Origin: Nocardiopsis algeriensis
GTDB lineage: Bacteria > Actinomycetota > Actinomycetes > Streptosporangiales > Streptosporangiaceae
Direction of reading: 5' to 3'
NCBI RefSeq assembly: GCF_014203695.1
Contig: NZ_JACHJO010000011.1
Location: 1-64,000, forward strand
DNA length: 64,000 bases
Position 1 is the first letter of the stretch. Each line of letters begins with the position of its first letter. Positions 18,308 to 26,277 of the stretch are shown here, piece after piece. The notes under the pieces are model-generated. The model made no database searches, was not told where the DNA came from, and saw nothing but the letters and a program-made list of their open reading frames with translations. The translations under genes and the position numbers were made by a program.

Positions 18308-18796
18308 TCAGCTGCCGGCGCCGTCGGTGGCCGGGGCTGGGTCCGCCTCGTCACCCAGCAGGGCGCTCCGGGCCTTATCGCCCAGGCGTCGCTGAGCGGA
18401 CCAGAGCGAGCGCACCGCGACCAGTACCAGGACGAAGACAAGGCCGATGAGGAACAGCGACGGTGCCAGCCAGTGCATCAGTTGCAGCTCCAGCGGAGAT
18501 GTCGGACCGACTCCGGTTCCGGTCGACACCACGACGAACAGGTTGGGCACCACGGTCACCGCCGCGAACATCGCCAACACGTAGCCGGCAAGGCCGGACG
18601 CGATGGCGAGGCCTGCACGCACAGCCACCAGGACCGAGCGCGCTCCCGAATCCCCCACGCGCGCACGAATGCGAGTACCCAGAGACGGCGCGCTGCCGCC
18701 GATGTCGGCCTGCTTGGCCTCCGCGGCCCGCTGCGCGGCGCTCTTCCTCGCTCGCGGTTTCCGCTTGCCCTTGGCCCCGGTGCCGGTGGTGCTCAT
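18308..18796 (-). CDS. Two-TM membrane protein, T4SS block
   Basis: A 162-residue protein with a basic Lys/Arg-rich cytoplasmic head (residues 1-50), two hydrophobic segments (about 58-88 and 112-134) and an acidic tail ending DPAPATDGAGS. No family is recognised. It sits between the VirB8-like genes and the soluble 346-residue protein, with short gaps on both sides and the same strand, so it is likely an operon member and a structural part of the membrane complex. Confidence 0.6.
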   Translation of the reverse strand: MSTTGTGAKGKRKPRARKSAAQRAAEAKQADIGGSAPSLGTRIRARVGDSGARSVLVAVRAGLAIASGLAGYVLAMFAAVTVVPNLFVVVSTGTGVGPTSPLELQLMHWLAPSLFLIGLVFVLVLVAVRSLWSAQRRLGDKARSALLGDEADPAPATDGAGS

Positions 18797-18835
18797 CGGT
18801 TCTCCTGTCTGGGAGTGACGTCTCAGGTATGTGCT

Positions 18836-19480
18836 CTAGGAGCGTTCGAGGGGCCCTTCGGTCCAGTGGGCGTCGGTCCGGGTGATCGCGCCCCTGGTGT
18901 CGGTCGACCACGCCACCGACAGCGCCGCGATCGGATGCTCCCCGGCACCGGCCTCGTAGACCTCGACGAACGCGAAATAGGCGTAGGTGGTGCCCTCGAT
19001 GCCGACCAGTACCGGCTCGAACGGTCCCAGCTGCGCCTGCGAGGCGTCGTCCGCACCAGGAACACCGTCGCGAGCCAGGTCCTCCCACAGGTCCGAGGTT
19101 TCCCCGTCGCCCGTCACGGCCGGCGACGCCGGGACCGTCCCGCCTCCCAGAACCGTCTCGTGCAGCAGATCGCGCATCGCCTCGCCGTCGCTCTCCAGCC
19201 GCTCGACGCGAACCGCCGAAGAGCTCTCCAGCACTCCGGACCAGGCAGCGTGGAACTCCTCCTCCGCTTCCTCGGCCTCGGTCCGGTGTTCCTCCACCAG
19301 GGCCGCGACCTCGGCACGGTCGGCTTCGTGGCCGGAGGAGGCCGACCACAGGAACAGCCCACCCGCAGCCAGCATCAGGACAGCCAGCGCCAACGGGGCC
19401 CAGGACACGGCGCGCCGAATTCTCTGGCGGCGGAGCCGGCGCTCGCGCTCGTAGGCCTCGATCTCTGCCAGACTCATCAC
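18836..19480 (-). CDS. Single-pass extracytoplasmic protein, type B' (VirB8-like)
   Basis: A 214-residue protein with a basic N terminus, one TM (about 26-50), a short coiled coil (about 55-85) and an extracytoplasmic domain ending with GTTYAYFAFVEVYEAG and SVAWSTDTRG. The same architecture and the GTxYxYFxxVxV core recur in the 216-residue protein at 20558-21208, so the two are paralogues. Topology and context suggest VirB8/TcpC-type scaffold proteins, though sequence alone does not prove the NTF2 fold. The start overlaps the stop of the preceding gene by four bases (ATGA), indicating translational coupling. Confidence 0.65.
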   Translation of the reverse strand: MMSLAEIEAYERERRLRRQRIRRAVSWAPLALAVLMLAAGGLFLWSASSGHEADRAEVAALVEEHRTEAEEAEEEFHAAWSGVLESSSAVRVERLESDGEAMRDLLHETVLGGGTVPASPAVTGDGETSDLWEDLARDGVPGADDASQAQLGPFEPVLVGIEGTTYAYFAFVEVYEAGAGEHPIAALSVAWSTDTRGAITRTDAHWTEGPLERS

Positions 19481-20418
19481 TCACCGCCCTCGGGATCGTC
19501 GCTCTGCGCGTCCTCCCTGCTGTCTTCGACAGGGCTGCCGGTATCGTCCTCACCAGCGCCTTCACCATCGGCGACGGTGCCGAGCACCAGGTCGTCGAAC
19601 TTCTTGACCACCGGGTCGTACCGGCCCCGAAGCCAGGCGACGGTCCGGCCCGTCTCGTCCTCGGCCAGGGTCCACACCATGTGGATCGTCATGTCCTTCT
19701 CGAAGACCTGGGCCTGGTGGGCGACCCACGTGTACCCGCTCAGCGAGGCGTCGTCGTCGAGGGTGGACACCCACGAGTGCCACTGGCTCACGGCGTTGAA
19801 GCCGTCGGAATCTCGAGCACCGGCTGCGAAGTGCGGTGTCAGCTTTCGTTCCAGACCGCTGACGGCGCTCTCCCGCAGTCCTTCGGCACAGGTGATGTGT
19901 TCCTCTTCGGTGTATTCACGTCTACTGGGCGGAGGGGGGCCGAGGTAGGGGGTGCACTCGTCGTGTTCGCCCAGCCCCGGCGTCTGTGCGGGCAGGTCGT
20001 CGGCGTTGATCGGCCCGGCGTTCTCCAGGTAGATGTTCTGTGCCGCGGCGACGTTCTCGCCCGCGGTCGCGGCCTGGAGCAGCCAGCGCTGGGCCTCACC
20101 GCTGCTGGGCAGACCTTCAAGTCCTTGCCGGGCAGCGATGGTGCGGTCCTGCGCGTCGAAGCCGTCCTGGGCCTGTTCCTCGAGTTCGTCCTGGTGCTGG
20201 GTGCTGATCGTGCCGGCCATGGCCATCAGCACCAGCGCGCCGAGCATCGCCAGGACGGTGGCCGACCAGTACCCGACACGGAGCAGAAGGACTCTGGCCC
20301 CGGAGCTCGGACGACGCGGTGAAGGATCTTTCCTCTGGTCCTGCTCCGTCTGGGAGGCCGCGACCAGGCGTCGGGCCAGGCGGCTGCCCTGGCCCGGGTC
20401 GGGGGAGCTGCCGGTCAC
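19477..20418 (-). CDS. Single-pass extracytoplasmic protein, type A' (VirB8-like)
   Basis: A 313-residue protein with an N-terminal basic region, a TM at about 47-70 (YWSATVLAMLGALVLMAMAG) and a long extracytoplasmic part. The C-terminal block TVAWLRGRYDPVVKKFDDL matches LLAWARGVYDADAGTFHSL of the 331-residue protein (21208-22203), marking the two as paralogues. Two to three Cys residues (ECTPYL, ITCAEG) could form a disulphide outside the cell. It is coupled to the downstream type-B' gene by a 4-base overlap and preceded by a 44-bp inverted repeat that may be its operator. Confidence 0.65.
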   Translation of the reverse strand: MTGSSPDPGQGSRLARRLVAASQTEQDQRKDPSPRRPSSGARVLLLRVGYWSATVLAMLGALVLMAMAGTISTQHQDELEEQAQDGFDAQDRTIAARQGLEGLPSSGEAQRWLLQAATAGENVAAAQNIYLENAGPINADDLPAQTPGLGEHDECTPYLGPPPPSRREYTEEEHITCAEGLRESAVSGLERKLTPHFAAGARDSDGFNAVSQWHSWVSTLDDDASLSGYTWVAHQAQVFEKDMTIHMVWTLAEDETGRTVAWLRGRYDPVVKKFDDLVLGTVADGEGAGEDDTGSPVEDSREDAQSDDPEGGE

Positions 20419-20443
20419 GTCGCCCTCCTCCCCTCACCGGCAA

Positions 20444-20487
20444 TGGTAGAACTCATATTTTCCTCGTATACCAACACAGTTCTACCA
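20444..20487. promoter_or_regulatory. Inverted repeat between the two VirB8-like pairs
   Basis: TGGTAGAACT (20444-20453) and AGTTCTACCA (20478-20487) are perfect 10-bp arms around a 24-base AT-rich spacer containing GTATAC. The element begins 25 bases before the start of the type-A' gene, so it could be an operator overlapping an internal promoter, or a hairpin in the leader. The long loop argues against a terminator. Confidence 0.45.
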
Positions 20488-20557
20488 CCGACGGACGACA
20501 ATCGGCTTGCCGCGAATCCCAGGCCGGGGGTCGCTGTACCGCCAGGTCCGCACAACA

Positions 20558-21208
20558 TCAGTCAGGACCCGAGGAGCGCACCCGGGACGTGGAGGCATAG
20601 CCTTCGACACCGGAGACGCCACCGTCGCCGTCGGTGGTCAGCAGAACTGCCGACGTACTGCGGGCACCGGCCTGGCCGTCGTCGGAGGTGCTCCGAACGT
20701 CGACCAGGAGGAAGTAGCTGTACTCGGTGCCCCGTACCGACAACAGCTCCGCACGGAAGTCCTCCACTCGCGAGTCCAGCCCGAGCAGGTCGATCAGCGC
20801 GTACTCGGTGCCCTCGGCATCGACGTTCACCGTCGGCTCGGGCAGGAAGACGGTCATGAACGCCGAGTCCTCGGCGAGGCCGTAGACAGACACCATGGAG
20901 CTGCGCGCGTCGACGTACTCGGCGTGGCTCTCCCACGTCAGAGCGGTGTCCAGCAAGCGGCCGATGAGCTCTTCGTCTGCGTCCAGCCGTGCGCGGTCGG
21001 CGCCCATGACCTGGCCGACGACCTCACGCTCCCTCTCCCCCTGTGTTTCCTCGAGCTCGGCCTTGCGCACCAGCAGCTCCTCGATCCGCCGCTCCTGGTC
21101 GACAAGGGACGCCTCCTGTTCCCCTCGGGTGGCGGCAAAGGAACCACCCGCCACCAGTAGCAGCGCGGCCGCGGTCAACGGGAAGGCGTTGCGTCGGAGA
21201 AACCCCAT
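20558..21208 (-). CDS. Single-pass extracytoplasmic protein, type B (VirB8-like)
   Basis: A 216-residue protein with one N-terminal TM (about 8-28), a coiled coil (about 32-65) and an extracytoplasmic domain. The block GTEYSYFLLVDV (about 160-171) parallels GTTYAYFAFVEV of the type-B' protein at 18836-19480. Its start codon shares one base with the preceding stop (TGATG arrangement at 21208), so translation is coupled to the 331-residue type-A gene. Length, topology and operon position fit a VirB8-like scaffold component; the fold is inferred. Confidence 0.65.
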   Translation of the reverse strand: MGFLRRNAFPLTAAALLLVAGGSFAATRGEQEASLVDQERRIEELLVRKAELEETQGEREREVVGQVMGADRARLDADEELIGRLLDTALTWESHAEYVDARSSMVSVYGLAEDSAFMTVFLPEPTVNVDAEGTEYALIDLLGLDSRVEDFRAELLSVRGTEYSYFLLVDVRSTSDDGQAGARSTSAVLLTTDGDGGVSGVEGYASTSRVRSSGPD

Positions 21209-22203
21209 CAGCTCTGGCCCCCCTCGTCCGCCTTGTCTGCGGGAAGGTCGCCGAGCGTGGTCTGGCCGACGTACAGGCTGTGGAACGTTCCCGCGTCGGC
21301 GTCGTAGACGCCCCGGGCCCAGGCCAGCAGGTCACCGCTGGAGTCGTCGCGGTTGAGCCAGGCCACGCTCACGGCTCCGGGGGATTCCGCTTGAGGTGTG
21401 GCCGAGACCAATGCCCAGGAATTCAGTGACGCCTCGGCGTACTCACTGCGGTTCTCGTCCGTGTAGCGGATGTACCAGGGGGAGAGCACATCGATCTCGC
21501 CAGGGCCGTACGGAACATCCGCACCCGGGCGGTAGGACTCTTCGTCCTCGATGATCCGGGCCGACTCGTCGAAGTGGTCGACAAGCTCCTTGCGGAGTTC
21601 GCCCACGGGTGCGAACGCCTCGCTCCCGTCTCCGTCCCCCGGCAGCTGCACGTCGTTGAGGTCGGCGAGGATCTCCTGGTAGGCGTTCTGAAGCTCGGCG
21701 ACCTCCTCGCCCTTCTCCCTGGCCTGCGCCACGGCCTGGTCCAGCTGCTCCTCGAGCGCGACGGCGTCCTCGTCGTTCCACGAGGCGGCTTCCAAGGCAC
21801 GGACCTCGCCTTCGAGCAGGGCGATCTCCAGATCGTTGTTCTCGCTCCGGACCTGTGCGGCATCGGTACTGGATGCGGCCAGCGCCCCGGTCCCGATGGC
21901 GCCGGCCATCAAGACACCGCCCAGAGCCAGGCGCACGACTCGGCCCGGCTCACGCCGGATCGCCTGGCCGCTGTCTCGCTGCTCTGCGCGCTCACGCTTG
22001 CGCTCCTGCCGTCTGGCGCGGCGATCGCGCAGCATCTCCTGCACGTCGTCACCGGTCATCCGCCTTCGCCTGGCGCGCTGCTCGGCGTGGTAGGCGTCGA
22101 GGCGCTCCATCACCTCCTCTCTGCTCATCTCGCGCCAGGGTTTCCTCGGGGCCGTCTCCCGCGAAGCACCGCCACCGCTGTCCGGTGCGCCCTTGTCGGC
22201 CAT
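21208..22203 (-). CDS. Single-pass extracytoplasmic protein, type A (VirB8-like)
   Basis: A 331-residue protein with a highly charged cytoplasmic head (1-85, Arg-rich with LDAYHAEQRARRRR), one TM (about 90-110), a coiled coil (about 115-165) and an extracytoplasmic C-terminal domain. The block LLAWARGVYDADAGTFHSL plus the preceding SVAWLNRDDSSGD aligns with the type-A' protein at 19477-20418. It is the first gene of the duplicated set, 97 bases after the cell-wall hydrolase gene. Confidence 0.65.
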   Translation of the reverse strand: MADKGAPDSGGGASRETAPRKPWREMSREEVMERLDAYHAEQRARRRRMTGDDVQEMLRDRRARRQERKRERAEQRDSGQAIRREPGRVVRLALGGVLMAGAIGTGALAASSTDAAQVRSENNDLEIALLEGEVRALEAASWNDEDAVALEEQLDQAVAQAREKGEEVAELQNAYQEILADLNDVQLPGDGDGSEAFAPVGELRKELVDHFDESARIIEDEESYRPGADVPYGPGEIDVLSPWYIRYTDENRSEYAEASLNSWALVSATPQAESPGAVSVAWLNRDDSSGDLLAWARGVYDADAGTFHSLYVGQTTLGDLPADKADEGGQS

Positions 22204-22300
22204 CGCCGCGCTCCTTCCCTGCTGGTGTTCGGTCCCGGCGCGGAGGAAGTCCCGACCCGTTCCACCGCTCCTCTCCGTTTGCAGGACCGCCCTGGCCCGG

Positions 22301-24130
22301 CTACATGAAACGGTCGGGCCCTACGCTGATGTGGATGTGGTCGACGTGGTTCTGCGTGTTGTTCCCGCGCCCGCCTGCGTACCGCGTGGTCTCGTTGTTC
22401 CACGGCCCGACCGGGTCGTTCCCGGTGGCCCATTTGCGGCCGTCCCACAGAATGCCCTTGATGTTGAACTCCTCGGCCCGCGGGATGAGGTAGTTGACGA
22501 TCGTCATCCCTGTCTCGTGCATGTCCTCACTGGGGACGGAGCCGAGCGGCGCCATCATGTAGTCGATGGCCTGACCGTTGTTGTGGTTGCTGCCCTGCTC
22601 GTTGCGCTGGCCGCCGGCCGACAGGAAGAAGCCGCCGAACTCCTCCTGGAGGTGCTCGTGCAGCCGGCAGGCGTCCGGGTGCATGCGTCCCAGGGAGGCG
22701 CAGGGAATCTGTTCGCCGGCCGATACCACGTCGCCCTTGGCTCCATCGACATCGGCGGTGCGGCACTCCTGCACCACAGCGCTGCGGCGATCCTGGTTGG
22801 CGGCGTCGACCGTGGTCCGGGCCTGGTCAAGGATGGACCCGGCCCGTTCCTTGTCGGCCTCCCAGTCCTCCATCTTGGCGAACCACACGGCGGCGTACTC
22901 CTGGCGTTCGGTGAGCCGCGGCCGGTTCACCGCGACACTCAGTGACAGGCCCTCCCATTCGACCATCCAGTCCCGGGTCGATTCCTCGATCGAGCCGGAG
23001 GAGTCCTCGATGAGCTCCTTGACGAAGCGCACACGCGCGGGGTCGTCGTCGGAGATCATGAAGCTGAGCTGGGTCTCGACATCCCACCACTTCCCGCCGG
23101 TGCTGTCGGCGTAGTCGGTGAGCATGGTGTTGCGGCCGTTCGTCCACTGACCCAGACCGATGCCCACCAGGTCGATGGCGGGCCATGTCGCGGCGTAGTC
23201 GGAGTCGATCAGTTCGACCTGGAAACCGTTCTCCTCGGCTTCTCGTTTGCGCGGGCCGACCTTGTAGGGCTCGGTGTAGATCGTCTCGACGGCCGTCGGA
23301 TCGATCCTCGACTCCTGCTGGAAGTTGCCCAGGACGCCCGCGATGTTCTCGTCCTGCATGCCCATCCCCGCCAGGATCGAATAGATCTCCTCGGCCGTCG
23401 CCTCCATGTCCGCGGTATCGGCCCCGGACCGGGTGTTGCCATCGATCTCACGCACGGTCGCCTCCGTCATGGGACGGCAATCCTCCGGCAGGGCGTCGCG
23501 CTGAGCGATGGCCTGGCCCTCCTGGACCGTGTGCGAGGTGCCGACGGCCAGACTGATCACGGCCATGACGGCCGCACCGATCGAAAGAGCTGCGCCGGTG
23601 ACCGCGCTGATCGCTCCGCCCACGGCCGAGGCGATGGCCGCGCCCACCGCAAGGGCGAAACCCGCGACGGCCTTGAAGGCCGCGACCACCAGCGTCCAGA
23701 GCAGGTTCAACAGGTTCATGACCATGGCCGCGATCGCGAGCAGCAGGCCCTTGAGCCAGTTGAGGAACATCATGAGGACCATGAGCTGAGCACCGACACC
23801 GATCGCCGGAACCGCAGCGACCGCGCCCGCTCCCTTGGCGACGCCGCCCTTGTCGGACTCAGGACCGCCCTTGGCCGCCTCGGAGGTGCCCCCGGCACCC
23901 AGCTCGGGGGTGTCCCGGCCTGCAGCCCCGGTCGGGTCCTTCAGAGGATTCGCCGCTTGCTCGGTGTCGGCCCCTTCTGTTCCCGGGACACCCTGTGCCC
24001 CATCGGTGCGAGCGGTATCGCCGGCATCGGGCGCCACCTTCCGGGCGGCCTGGCCGACCTGGTCCGACGCGTCCGAAGCGGAACCCGGAGGTTGCACACC
24101 TCCTGCCCCGCCACCACCGGTCACCGCCAT
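22301..24130 (-). CDS. Membrane-anchored T4SS cell-wall hydrolase with two catalytic domains
   Basis: About 609 residues. A disordered Gly/Ala/Pro-rich head (1-100) leads into a long hydrophobic region (about 110-200). A phage-tail-lysozyme-like domain follows (about 235-390), with IAGVLGNFQQESRIDP carrying the expected catalytic Glu and then GIGLGQWTNGRN. A C-terminal domain (about 455-609) has AGGQRNEQGSNHNNGQAIDY and HVDHIHISV, the His/Asp metal-ligand pattern of LAS-type D,D-peptidase-like folds. In Gram-positive T4SSs, VirB1/TcpG-like hydrolases open the peptidoglycan for the channel. I chose ATG 24130, with AGGAGAGG 7-8 bases upstream; a GTG six codons earlier is possible. It lies downstream of the 431-residue gene. 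Confidence 0.82.
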   Translation of the reverse strand: MAVTGGGGAGGVQPPGSASDASDQVGQAARKVAPDAGDTARTDGAQGVPGTEGADTEQAANPLKDPTGAAGRDTPELGAGGTSEAAKGGPESDKGGVAKGAGAVAAVPAIGVGAQLMVLMMFLNWLKGLLLAIAAMVMNLLNLLWTLVVAAFKAVAGFALAVGAAIASAVGGAISAVTGAALSIGAAVMAVISLAVGTSHTVQEGQAIAQRDALPEDCRPMTEATVREIDGNTRSGADTADMEATAEEIYSILAGMGMQDENIAGVLGNFQQESRIDPTAVETIYTEPYKVGPRKREAEENGFQVELIDSDYAATWPAIDLVGIGLGQWTNGRNTMLTDYADSTGGKWWDVETQLSFMISDDDPARVRFVKELIEDSSGSIEESTRDWMVEWEGLSLSVAVNRPRLTERQEYAAVWFAKMEDWEADKERAGSILDQARTTVDAANQDRRSAVVQECRTADVDGAKGDVVSAGEQIPCASLGRMHPDACRLHEHLQEEFGGFFLSAGGQRNEQGSNHNNGQAIDYMMAPLGSVPSEDMHETGMTIVNYLIPRAEEFNIKGILWDGRKWATGNDPVGPWNNETTRYAGGRGNNTQNHVDHIHISVGPDRFM

Positions 24131-24199
24131 GGCGCCCTCTCCTCTCACCTCTGGACGCCTTCGTCCGCATTCCCTGTACCGCGCCCGTACCGCCTCGCG

Positions 24200-25495
24200 T
24201 CAGTATGTGAGCAGGGCCTCCTCGTCCGCGTTGACCGATCCGGACGAGTCGACACCGCGCAACATCACTTCCAGCTCCAGCAACTCGCTGTAGGAGTCGA
24301 CCTGGTAGGCGGTCTTGATGTGGTAGTAGTCCTGGTAGGCCTGCGTGGTGTTGTTCATGATGTTGACCAGCGGCTCCATCGCCTGGCTCGTCTGCCCGTA
24401 CTCCTTCAGGTTGCTGCCGTCGGTGAGAAGCCACTCCATGTCGTTGGCCGCGAACCCGGGATTCTCCTCGTCCTCCGCACGGGCCTTGTCTCCCAGGAAC
24501 GTGACGTAGGAGGTCTCGCCCGGGGGCATGATCGCGTCCAGATAGCCTTCCTCGACCGAGCCCGAACGCCAGTCGAAGTCGTAACCCCGTGGGTCCACCC
24601 ATGCGCTCTCCAGCGAGAGTGTGGACTCGGCCTCGTCATCGGCCGGATCACCGGTCACGGTGTCCCCGTCGACCTGCACCGGCACCGCAGGCGGTTCGAT
24701 GAACACCCCGTCGACGTTGACCCGACTCATCTCGCCGTCGTACTCGTCGATCCGGTTGAGGACGGCGCGCATCTCCATGAGTTGCTCGTCCATCGACTCA
24801 CGGATCTCCTGCTCCTGCTCGGCGACCACGAGCTCGTAGTACAGGGCCGCGGGGTCGATGCGCTCGCTGTCCAGCGATTCCGCCTCTTCGGTACCCGAGG
24901 CCCCGGGGTTGATGAACAGCCGCCACTGGTCGAACTCGGTGAAGCTGCCGTCGTCCTTCAGGTCCTCGCGGAGCTCGCGCCCCGAGCCTTCCTTGTAGAC
25001 CAGCTCACTGTTGGCCCGCAGGGTCAGGCTCGCGATCTGCTGCTCGAACGGTGCGTCGGAGTCGAGCACCACCCCCAGGTAACCGGTGGAGCCGAACACG
25101 ATGATCGAGCCGGTGATGGTGGTCGCCAGCGCCTGGGTGTCGAGTTGTTCGTTGGAACCGGTGAGGAAGGCCTGGTAGTTGGCGGCGTCGGTCGAGAACG
25201 ACCCGGCGGCGGAGCTGTCGAACCGCATGAGAACCAGAGCGCGGGTGCGCTCGCCGTTGGTGTACACCCCGTCGACGCTGCCGGACAGCTCGGTCCTGGA
25301 CGTGGTGAAGGAGGGCGTGTACAGCGCGGTCTCGTCCAGGCGGGCCCTGTTGTTGGCGGTGGCCGAGACAAGAGTGCCCACCAGCAGCATCGCGAACGTG
25401 GTGGCGATGACGCCGGTGACGACCCCGAACCGCTCGATGGCATGGTGGGGACCCAGCTTCAACTTCGCCGCGTAGGTCTTCGCGGTCTCTTTCAT
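24200..25495 (-). CDS. Single-pass membrane protein with large extracytoplasmic domain, T4SS block
   Basis: A 431-residue protein: short cytoplasmic N terminus, one TM (about 22-48, VVTGVIATTFAMLLVGTLV) and about 380 residues outside. No family is recognised. Repeated Asp/Glu-rich segments and a helical stretch with SMDEQLMEMRAVLNRIDEYD are visible; the C-terminal part has many Asn/Tyr residues (NNTTQAYQDYYHIKTAYQVD). ATG 25495 was chosen for its upstream AGAAGGG and the immediate TM; a longer frame to 25627 adds Arg/Pro-rich sequence overlapping the terminator. It is a plausible VirB8- or VirB10-like periplasm-side scaffold (inference). Confidence 0.65.
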   Translation of the reverse strand: MKETAKTYAAKLKLGPHHAIERFGVVTGVIATTFAMLLVGTLVSATANNRARLDETALYTPSFTTSRTELSGSVDGVYTNGERTRALVLMRFDSSAAGSFSTDAANYQAFLTGSNEQLDTQALATTITGSIIVFGSTGYLGVVLDSDAPFEQQIASLTLRANSELVYKEGSGRELREDLKDDGSFTEFDQWRLFINPGASGTEEAESLDSERIDPAALYYELVVAEQEQEIRESMDEQLMEMRAVLNRIDEYDGEMSRVNVDGVFIEPPAVPVQVDGDTVTGDPADDEAESTLSLESAWVDPRGYDFDWRSGSVEEGYLDAIMPPGETSYVTFLGDKARAEDEENPGFAANDMEWLLTDGSNLKEYGQTSQAMEPLVNIMNNTTQAYQDYYHIKTAYQVDSYSELLELEVMLRGVDSSGSVNADEEALLTY

Positions 25496-25585
25496 GCCAG
25501 CCCTTCTACTGCTCCGCTGTTCAGGTGCATGTGGCCTGTCGGTGCCCCGGCAGCGCTGTCCCGTCGGCGGAAGGCTCCGGAGGCA

Positions 25586-25624
25586 CGGGAGGGCCGACGG
25601 CCTCGTTGACCGCCGGCCCTCCCG
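25586..25624 (-). terminator. Hairpin after the pilin-like gene
   Basis: Stem 25586-25596 (CGGGAGGGCCG) pairs with 25614-25624, leaving a 17-base loop. It lies 34 bases past the stop of the small pilin-like gene (25658) and before the 431-residue gene. It may attenuate transcription so that the pilin gene is expressed more than its neighbours. Confidence 0.55.
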
Positions 25625-25657
25625 CATGTGCCGATCGGGGCTCGGCCGGACCGTGGG

Positions 25658-25981
25658 TCAGAGAAGGCTCTGGAGGAGGATCATGCCGCCCCCCAGGTCC
25701 TCGATCGTGGTGCGGCCGCCCGCGGCGATGTTGGAGATGAGGGAGAATCCACCCACCATGAGCGCGCCGCCGATGAGGATCAGGCTGATGATCTTGATCC
25801 AGCTCGTCTGGTCCTGATGCGACGCCATCAACTTTTTGATGAGCAGGACGCCGCCCCACACGACGCCGACGGTGCCCATCAGCGCAAGGAGACCACCGCC
25901 GGCCGTGCCCACGTACTCGCGGGCGTTCTCGAAGAAGGAGACGAGGTCCCAACCCGCAGCGGGGAGATTGGTGATGTTCAT
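25658..25981 (-). CDS. Small two-TM protein, VirB2-like pilin candidate
   Basis: A 107-residue protein with hydrophobic segments at about 29-51 (VGTAGGGLLALMGTVGVVWG) and 63-85 (IISLILIGGALMVGGFSLI), joined by a basic/polar loop and followed by a Gly-rich tail. This size, two-helix layout and Gly content match VirB2/TrbC/TcpH-type T4SS pilin-like subunits. No cleavable signal peptide is obvious. ATG 25981 was preferred over 26011 because the extra ten residues (KDPNRTRTS) look like leader and GGACAAG sits upstream. The gene has hairpins on both sides (25586-25624 and 26211-26245) and an AT-rich upstream region (26100-26180), consistent with its own promoter and high expression. Confidence 0.68.
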   Translation of the reverse strand: MNITNLPAAGWDLVSFFENAREYVGTAGGGLLALMGTVGVVWGGVLLIKKLMASHQDQTSWIKIISLILIGGALMVGGFSLISNIAAGGRTTIEDLGGGMILLQSLL

Positions 25982-26210
25982 GCTTGTCCTTGTCCTGTTC
26001 GGATCCTTCACATAACGCAGGGCAGCGGAAGGCGCAGCAAAGCCCTGCGAAGTCTGATGAGGATCTGTTGGGGGTTACGGGGGGCGGGGGTAGGGAACTA
26101 ATCGGAATATAGGTCGATTCTATCCATCGAACATAGATGCCAACAACTCTCTTTTATACCTTGTCACATGAAATATGAGGACAAACGGTACCGGCTCGGC
26201 GCAAGGACCC

Positions 26211-26245
26211 GAGTGGGGCGGGGCCTGCAAACTCCGCCCCCACTC
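26211..26245 (-). terminator. Hairpin after the VirB6-like gene
   Basis: Stem 26211-26221 pairs with 26234-26245 with one bulged C; loop about 12 bases. It lies 33 bases past the stop at 26278. The region between it and the pilin-like gene (about 26010-26205) is AT-rich and likely carries the pilin promoter. Confidence 0.6.
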
Positions 26246-26277
26246 CTCGTCCGCCCCTGCGTTCCCCTTCTCCTGCC

